Assembly: GCA_000438015.1 (NCBI GenBank)
Contig: FR901589.1
Location: 1-6,507 of the forward strand
Direction: 5' to 3'
Source of the DNA: Coraliomargarita sp. CAG:312
GTDB lineage: Bacteria; Verrucomicrobiota; Verrucomicrobiia; Opitutales; Intestinicryptomonadaceae
DNA length: 6,507 nt
Shown: positions 5,871 to 6,507 of the stretch, one piece after another
How the letters are laid out: every line of letters starts with the position of its first letter
How positions within the stretch are numbered: the stretch's first letter is position 1
Position numbers and translations under genes: made by a program
Notes under the pieces: model-generated
Seen by the model: the letters and a program-made list of their open reading frames with translations, nothing else
Databases searched by the model: none
What the model was told of the DNA's origin: nothing

Positions 5871-6488
5871 TTAATAAAGCGTCTTCAGAACATCCTGAAG
5901 TTTGCGTTGAAACTCAGGCATATCAGACTGGGGCGGTTTTTGCCCTTCAACAGCCGGAACGAGAGCCAACTGTCCCAATCTGTCTATCCTCCATTCGGCT
6001 TTTGAGCCGTCGGAGAACTTCACATCGCCAAACGCCAAGCAATCGGGACGCTGAATTTTACTTATAGTTACCTCAACCCCCCCTTCAGACGGAGAATCTG
6101 AAAAAGAATCGCCTTGCGCTTTTGGCTCCATGCCGGCATCTGAATCTGATTGCTGGCTGTTATCAGACGACAAAAGTTCCTGCAGCTTCTGTTGGAAAAT
6201 AGGCAAGTCATTTTGAGGGGCGTTATAGCCCTCAGTTTCAGGCAGCAACCCCAGTCTGCCGGTATTGTCTAAGAACCATTGCGCCTTTCCGCCGTCTGAA
6301 AACACTACCGTGCCGCTAGCCAGCGTTCCTGCATTTGGAGTTGGATCCATTGCAACGAACACTTGCCCTTCTCCTTCACTGGCTGAAGGCGACGCACTTT
6401 CCGCCGGAGCAGCGGCCTCTTGAGGCTCTGGAATATTTATCTGAGCGCCAATATCGTCAATTAGGAACCTGACATCAATATAACGCAT
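5871..6488 (-). CDS. Unknown protein with two copies of a 64-residue module
   Basis: I do not recognise this family. The 205-residue product has an N-terminal segment (1-22, MRYIDVRFLIDD...), an Ala/Ser/Pro/Glu linker (23-41), module A (43-106), a Ser/Asp/Gln-rich linker (107-137) and module B (138-201). The modules align without gaps at 30 of 64 identical positions, sharing FSDG.KA.W near their centres, then G.L.L.P, then a PQ.D.P.FQ.KLQ tail that looks helical. No signal peptide, membrane segment or catalytic motif is visible. The modules suggest a small beta-hairpin plus helix fold, perhaps for binding. ATG at 6488 was chosen as the first Met, but the frame stays open to the window edge (N-E-F-G-I-S precede it) and no ribosome-binding site is seen, so the gene may extend beyond. 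An intrinsic terminator follows the stop. Confidence 0.75.
   Translation of the reverse strand: MRYIDVRFLIDDIGAQINIPEPQEAAAPAESASPSASEGEGQVFVAMDPTPNAGTLASGTVVFSDGGKAQWFLDNTGRLGLLPETEGYNAPQNDLPIFQQKLQELLSSDNSQQSDSDAGMEPKAQGDSFSDSPSEGGVEVTISKIQRPDCLAFGDVKFSDGSKAEWRIDRLGQLALVPAVEGQKPPQSDMPEFQRKLQDVLKTLY
5886..6077 (-). repeat. Module B of the internal protein duplication
   Basis: Encodes residues 138-201, the second 64-residue copy. It keeps FSDGSKAEW, the G-L-L-P pattern and the FQ-KLQ end seen in module A. It is more basic around its middle (WRIDRLGQ) than module A (WFLDNTGR). Confidence 0.7.
6171..6362 (-). repeat. Module A of the internal protein duplication
   Basis: Encodes residues 43-106, the first 64-residue copy, aligned with module B without gaps. 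The first dozen or so residues of each copy differ most, and the FSDG-to-KLQ part is best kept, which suggests where the structural core lies. Confidence 0.7.
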
Positions 6489-6507
6489 ACTTATGCCAAA
6501 TTCATTT

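Overview
The window looks like a chromosomal segment from a Gram-negative bacterium of the PVC group, most likely Verrucomicrobiota (Opitutae or Puniceicoccales type). This is inferred from the style of the LpxK, KdsA and Tat-exported glycosidase proteins, the near absence of Shine-Dalgarno sequences before the starts, and lipid A/Kdo genes grouped with pyrG. No rRNA, tRNA, CRISPR array, insertion sequence or phage gene was seen.

Left half, plus strand (about 1-3550). The window opens inside lpxK (tetraacyldisaccharide 4'-kinase), whose N-terminus lies outside. A 193-bp gap follows, then pyrG (CTP synthase) and kdsA (Kdo-8-phosphate synthase), which are separated by one base and are probably co-transcribed. 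The three genes share one theme. LpxK completes lipid IVA, the acceptor for Kdo. KdsA makes the Kdo precursor. PyrG supplies the CTP needed to activate Kdo as CMP-Kdo.

Middle (about 3551-4035). This 485-bp stretch has no convincing gene and separates the rightward operon from leftward genes. It holds a perfect 12-bp inverted repeat around a 25-nt spacer that could fold into a compound hairpin, a cluster of smaller palindromes, a possible rightward terminator near its right end, and a 35-codon ORF overlapping the kdsA stop that may be a small protein or the relic of a lost gene.

Right half, minus strand (about 4036-6507). The gene nearest the gap encodes an exported protein with a Tat-like signal, a beta-rich N-terminal region and a C-terminal GH88/GH105-like (unsaturated uronyl hydrolase) region. 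A TTGACA-N17-TAAATA promoter precedes it. Upstream of that is a gene of unknown function. Its product carries two copies of a 64-residue module, 30 of 64 positions identical without gaps, joined by acidic Ser/Pro-rich linkers. A good intrinsic terminator follows it. This duplicated-module protein and the structured non-coding gap are the least explained parts of the window; everything else is recognisable housekeeping or polysaccharide metabolism.
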